DNA of 8,490 nt from DASRSS01 sp035656335 (GTDB lineage: Bacteria > Actinomycetota > Actinomycetes > Mycobacteriales > Jatrophihabitantaceae), in NCBI GenBank assembly GCA_035656335.1, contig DASRSS010000060.1, forward strand, positions 1 through 8,490, read 5' to 3'. Below, one piece after another: positions 6,205 through 8,490 of this stretch. Position numbers and translations under genes: made by a program. The notes under the pieces were generated by a model. The model was not told where the DNA came from, searched no databases, and saw nothing but the letters and a program-made list of their open reading frames with translations. The number at the start of each line of letters is the position of its first letter. Positions within the stretch are counted from its first letter, which is position 1.

Positions 6205-6218
6205 GTAACCTCCGGGCC
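6201..6218 (+). promoter_or_regulatory. mdh leader: GGAGGTAACCTCC palindrome holding SD-like and -10-like sequences
   Basis: GGAGGT (6201-6206) and ACCTCC (6208-6213) are perfect arms around a single A. GGAGGT is an ideal Shine-Dalgarno sequence but sits 12 bases from the mdh ATG, which is long. TAACCT (6206-6211) fits a TANNNT -10 box 7 bases before the ATG and would give a leaderless mRNA lacking that Shine-Dalgarno. The two readings exclude each other for a given transcript. The palindrome could also be an operator. Confidence 0.4.
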
Positions 6219-7205
6219 ATGGCCAATTCCGTCAGCTCCCCAGTCACCGTCACCGTCACCGGCGCTGCCGGTCAGATCGGGTACGCGCTGCTGTTCCGCA
6301 TCGCGTCCGGCCAGCTGCTCGGCCCGGACGTGCCGGTCCGCCTCCGCCTGCTGGAGATCACGCCCGCGCTCAAGGCGGCCGAGGGCACCGCGATGGAGCT
6401 GGACGACTGCGCCTTCCCGACGCTCGCCGGCATCGACATCACCGACGACCTGAAGAGCGCGTTCGACGGGACGAACGTCGCGCTGCTCGTGGGCGCCCGT
6501 CCGCGCACCGCGGGCATGGAGCGCGGTGACCTGCTGGAGGCCAACGGCGGCATCTTCGGCCCGCAGGGCAAGGCGATCAACGACCACGCCGCGAGCGACA
6601 TCAAGGTCCTCGTCGTCGGCAACCCGGCCAACACGAACGCGCTCATCGCGCAGCAGCACGCGCCGGACGTCCCGGCGAACCGCTTCACCGCGATGACCCG
6701 CCTCGACCACAACCGCGCGCTCTCGCAGCTCGCCGCGAAGCTGGGCGTGCCGGTGACCGCCATCGAGAAGATGACCATCTGGGGCAACCACTCGGCCACC
6801 CAGTACCCGGACCTCTACACCACCCAGGTCAACGGCCGCAGCGCCGCCGAGCAGGTCGAGGAGTCCTGGCTCAAGGACGCCTTCATCCCGACCGTCGCCA
6901 AGCGCGGTGCCGCGATCATCGAGGCGCGAGGAGCGTCGTCCGCCGCGTCCGCCGCGAACGCCGCGATCGACCACGTGTACGACTGGGTGAACGGCACCGA
7001 CTGGACGTCCTCGTCGGTCGTCTCGGACGGCTCCTACGGCGTGCCGGAAGGGCTGATCAGCTCGTTCCCGTGCCGGGCCGTCAATGGCGAGTGGGAGATC
7101 ATCCAGGGCGTCGAGATCAACGAGTTCTCGCGCGGCAAGATCGACGCGTCCGTCGGCGAACTCGGCGAGGAGCGCGGCGCCGTCAAGTCCCTCGGCTTGA
7201 TCTGA
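6219..7205 (+). CDS. mdh: Malate dehydrogenase (NAD-dependent)
   Basis: Cytoplasmic TCA-cycle enzyme that oxidises malate to oxaloacetate. The 328-residue length is that of the actinobacterial/cytosolic-type MDH family. Visible motifs: the Rossmann loop GAAGQIG (15-21); E46 at the end of strand 2 (LLEI), which favours NAD; the mobile-loop substrate arginines in GARPRTAGMER (R96, R102); GNPANTNA; and the catalytic pair D163 (TRLDHNRA, with R166) and H191 (IWGNHSATQYPD). SYGVPEGLISSFP and the EINEFSRGKID segment near the C-terminus also fit. The loop reads RTAGMER, a minor variation on the RGPGMER or RGAGMER usual in the family. The ATG at 6219 starts 14 residues before the Rossmann glycines, as expected. 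The leader is unusual: it holds a dispersed repeat and a palindrome. Gene order folD, DUF3017, mdh recurs in actinobacteria, though mdh probably has its own promoter. Confidence 0.97.
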   Translation: MANSVSSPVTVTVTGAAGQIGYALLFRIASGQLLGPDVPVRLRLLEITPALKAAEGTAMELDDCAFPTLAGIDITDDLKSAFDGTNVALLVGARPRTAGMERGDLLEANGGIFGPQGKAINDHAASDIKVLVVGNPANTNALIAQQHAPDVPANRFTAMTRLDHNRALSQLAAKLGVPVTAIEKMTIWGNHSATQYPDLYTTQVNGRSAAEQVEESWLKDAFIPTVAKRGAAIIEARGASSAASAANAAIDHVYDWVNGTDWTSSSVVSDGSYGVPEGLISSFPCRAVNGEWEIIQGVEINEFSRGKIDASVGELGEERGAVKSLGLI

Positions 7206-7213
7206 TCGGGCTT

Positions 7214-7260
7214 GGCCGCGTAGCAGGGCGACACGCCGGCGAAATCCCTGCTATGAGGCC
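7214..7260 (+). terminator. Long imperfect hairpin between mdh and the oxidase gene (terminator or SD-masking element)
   Basis: TAGCAGGG (7221-7228) pairs perfectly with CCCTGCTA (7246-7253). The stem extends outward with a G-U pair (7220/7254) and a C-G pair (7219/7255), then a G-A mismatch (7218/7256), then GGCC with GGCC (7214-7217/7257-7260). The loop is 17 bases and contains CGCCGGCG. It begins 8 bases after the mdh stop and lacks a U-tract. The 3' arm includes GAGG (7255-7258), the best Shine-Dalgarno for the ATG at 7267 (8-base spacing), so folding would mask that site in a read-through mRNA. Confidence 0.65.
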
Positions 7261-7266
7261 AACACG

Positions 7267-8490
7267 ATGACGCGGACCAACTGGGCGGGCAACGTCGCCT
7301 TCGGCGCGGCCCGGGTGTCCCGGCCGACCGGGCTGGACGAGCTGCGTGCCGAGGTCGCGGCCGCGGACCGGCTGCGCGTGGTCGGCGCGGGCCACTCGTT
7401 CAACCGGATCGCGGACACCGGCGGCGTGCTGCTCGACCTGAGCGGGCTCGCCCCGGAGATCGACGTCGACACCAACGGGGTGAGCGTCCGGATCAGCGGC
7501 GGGCTGCGCTACGGCGACATCGTGCGCGTGCTCGACCGTGCCGGTTTCGCCCTGCCCAACCTGCCGTCGCTGCCGCACGTGACCGTCGCCGGCGCCGTCG
7601 CGACCGGTACGCACGGCTCGGGCGACGCCAACCGCGGGCTCGCCGCGAGCGTGCGCGAGCTCGAGCTGGTGACCGCCGCGGGCGACCTCATCACGGTGTC
7701 GCGCGGCACGGACGACTTCGCCGCGGCGGTGGTCTCGCTCGGCCGGCTGGGCGTGGTGCACGCGATCACGCTCGACCTCGAGCCCGCCTTCGAGATCGCC
7801 CAGACCGTGTACGTCGACATCGACCTGGACGCGGCCGTCGAGCACCTCGACGACGTCCTGGCTGCCGCGTACAGCGTCAGCATGTTCACCGACTGGCAGC
7901 GCGGCGGGCGCACCCAGATCTGGGCCAAGCGGCGCACCGACCAGCCGGAGCTGCCGGCGCAGTGGTTCGCCGGGCACCCCGCCGACGGCCCGCAGCACCC
8001 GCTGCCGGACGGCGACGTCCAGGCGGCCACGGAGCAGCTCGGCGCGCCCGGGCCCTGGTACGCCCGGTTACCGCACTTCCGGCTCGAGTTCACGCCGAGT
8101 GCCGGCCGCGAACTGCAGTCCGAGTTCTTCGTGCGACGCGCGGACGGACCGGCCGCCGCGCGCGCGATCGCGGACCTGGGGCCGGCGCTCGCCCCGCTGC
8201 TGCAGGTGGCCGAGGTGCGCAGCGTGCGGGCCGACGAGTTCTGGCTGAGCCCGACGACCGGCCGCGACAGCGTCGGGCTGCACTTCACCTGGGTGCTGGA
8301 CGAGCCGGCCGTCCGGCGCGCGGTGGCCGAGATCGAGGCCGCGCTCGCGCCGTTCGAGCCGCGCCCGCACTGGGCCAAGGTGTTCACGATGCCGGCAGCG
8401 ACCGTGCGGCCGCGCTACCCGCGGCTGGCGGACTTCGCCGCGCTCGCCGCGCGGTGGGATCCCCGCGGCGTGTTCGGCAACGACTGGACC
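7267..8490 (+). CDS. aldO: Alditol oxidase (AldO/xylitol oxidase-type flavoenzyme), 3' end beyond window
   Basis: Open from ATG 7267 to the window edge (408 residues); the Streptomyces coelicolor AldO family member is about 418 residues, so only around ten residues are missing. AldO-type enzymes oxidise the terminal hydroxyl of alditols such as xylitol, sorbitol or glycerol to the aldose, giving H2O2. An N-terminal FAD-binding domain (about 13-170) has GAGHSFN, whose H43 matches the histidine that binds FAD covalently, and VAGAVATGTHGSG. The C-terminal ALO-type domain keeps what I recall as the AldO active site: S101 (LPSLPH), Q284 (ELQSEF), E316 and R318 (AEVRSV), H339 and T341 (HFTW), K371 (HWAKVFT). 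This favours alditol oxidase over gulonolactone or arabinonolactone oxidases. It has GAGG at 7255-7258 as ribosome binding site and one rare TTA leucine codon (8068-8070). It has no metabolic link to mdh that I can see. Confidence 0.93.
   Translation, partial: MTRTNWAGNVAFGAARVSRPTGLDELRAEVAAADRLRVVGAGHSFNRIADTGGVLLDLSGLAPEIDVDTNGVSVRISGGLRYGDIVRVLDRAGFALPNLPSLPHVTVAGAVATGTHGSGDANRGLAASVRELELVTAAGDLITVSRGTDDFAAAVVSLGRLGVVHAITLDLEPAFEIAQTVYVDIDLDAAVEHLDDVLAAAYSVSMFTDWQRGGRTQIWAKRRTDQPELPAQWFAGHPADGPQHPLPDGDVQAATEQLGAPGPWYARLPHFRLEFTPSAGRELQSEFFVRRADGPAAARAIADLGPALAPLLQVAEVRSVRADEFWLSPTTGRDSVGLHFTWVLDEPAVRRAVAEIEAALAPFEPRPHWAKVFTMPAATVRPRYPRLADFAALAARWDPRGVFGNDWT

Noticed and set aside
5763..6974. 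403-codon minus-strand open frame opposite mdh, the DUF3017 gene and the folD end
   Set aside because: It covers two recognisable + strand genes and an intergenic repeat, and its translation is Arg/Asp/Gly/Val-rich with no domain; a shadow frame.
7253..7270. Five-codon mini-ORF (MRPTR, stop) whose TGA overlaps the aldO ATG
   Set aside because: No ribosome binding site of its own and it begins in the stem of the hairpin; a minimal ATG-to-TGA overlap like this arises easily by chance.
1..8490. Novel defence, mobile or biosynthetic system
   Set aside because: All eight genes belong to recognisable housekeeping or common actinobacterial families in a familiar order; there is no transposase, integrase, nuclease, toxin or cluster signature.

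Overview
The window looks like chromosomal housekeeping DNA from a high-GC actinobacterium, most likely a member of the Pseudonocardiales such as Amycolatopsis. The evidence is the very high GC content with third-position G/C throughout, the GTG starts, and a gene order that matches actinobacterial chromosomes (a Rv0954-like gene, perM, purN and purH as in Mycobacterium tuberculosis; folD, a DUF3017 gene and mdh as in many actinobacteria). All eight genes are on the + strand. The first lacks its start and the last lacks its stop.

Left part (1-2004): the C-terminal two thirds of a DUF5336 membrane protein (the mycobacterial 34-kDa antigenic protein Rv0954 family) with a Pro/Gln/Gly tail, followed by a DUF6350/PerM polytopic membrane protein. 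Both families have been linked to the mycobacterial cell-division and envelope machinery.

Middle (2016-4156): purN and purH, overlapping by ATGA. They encode the two steps of purine synthesis that consume 10-formyl-tetrahydrofolate, plus the final ring closure to IMP. A strong hairpin follows purH. The 244-base gap up to an SRPBCC-domain gene is packed with palindromic repeats.

Right of centre (4952-7205): folD, which makes 10-formyl-THF and so supplies the cofactor used by PurN and PurH; a small three-helix DUF3017 protein; and mdh (malate dehydrogenase). A second copy of the 41-base palindromic repeat found after purH sits immediately upstream of mdh. The window ends in an almost complete alditol oxidase (AldO-type flavoenzyme) gene, separated from mdh by a long imperfect hairpin whose 3' arm contains the oxidase Shine-Dalgarno sequence.

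I see no phage, CRISPR, toxin-antitoxin, biosynthetic cluster or defence system, and no convincing new system. The observations most worth checking are all non-coding: the dispersed palindromic repeat family, TANNNT boxes 7-8 bases before the starts of purN, folD and mdh (suggesting leaderless mRNAs), and the mdh/aldO hairpin.
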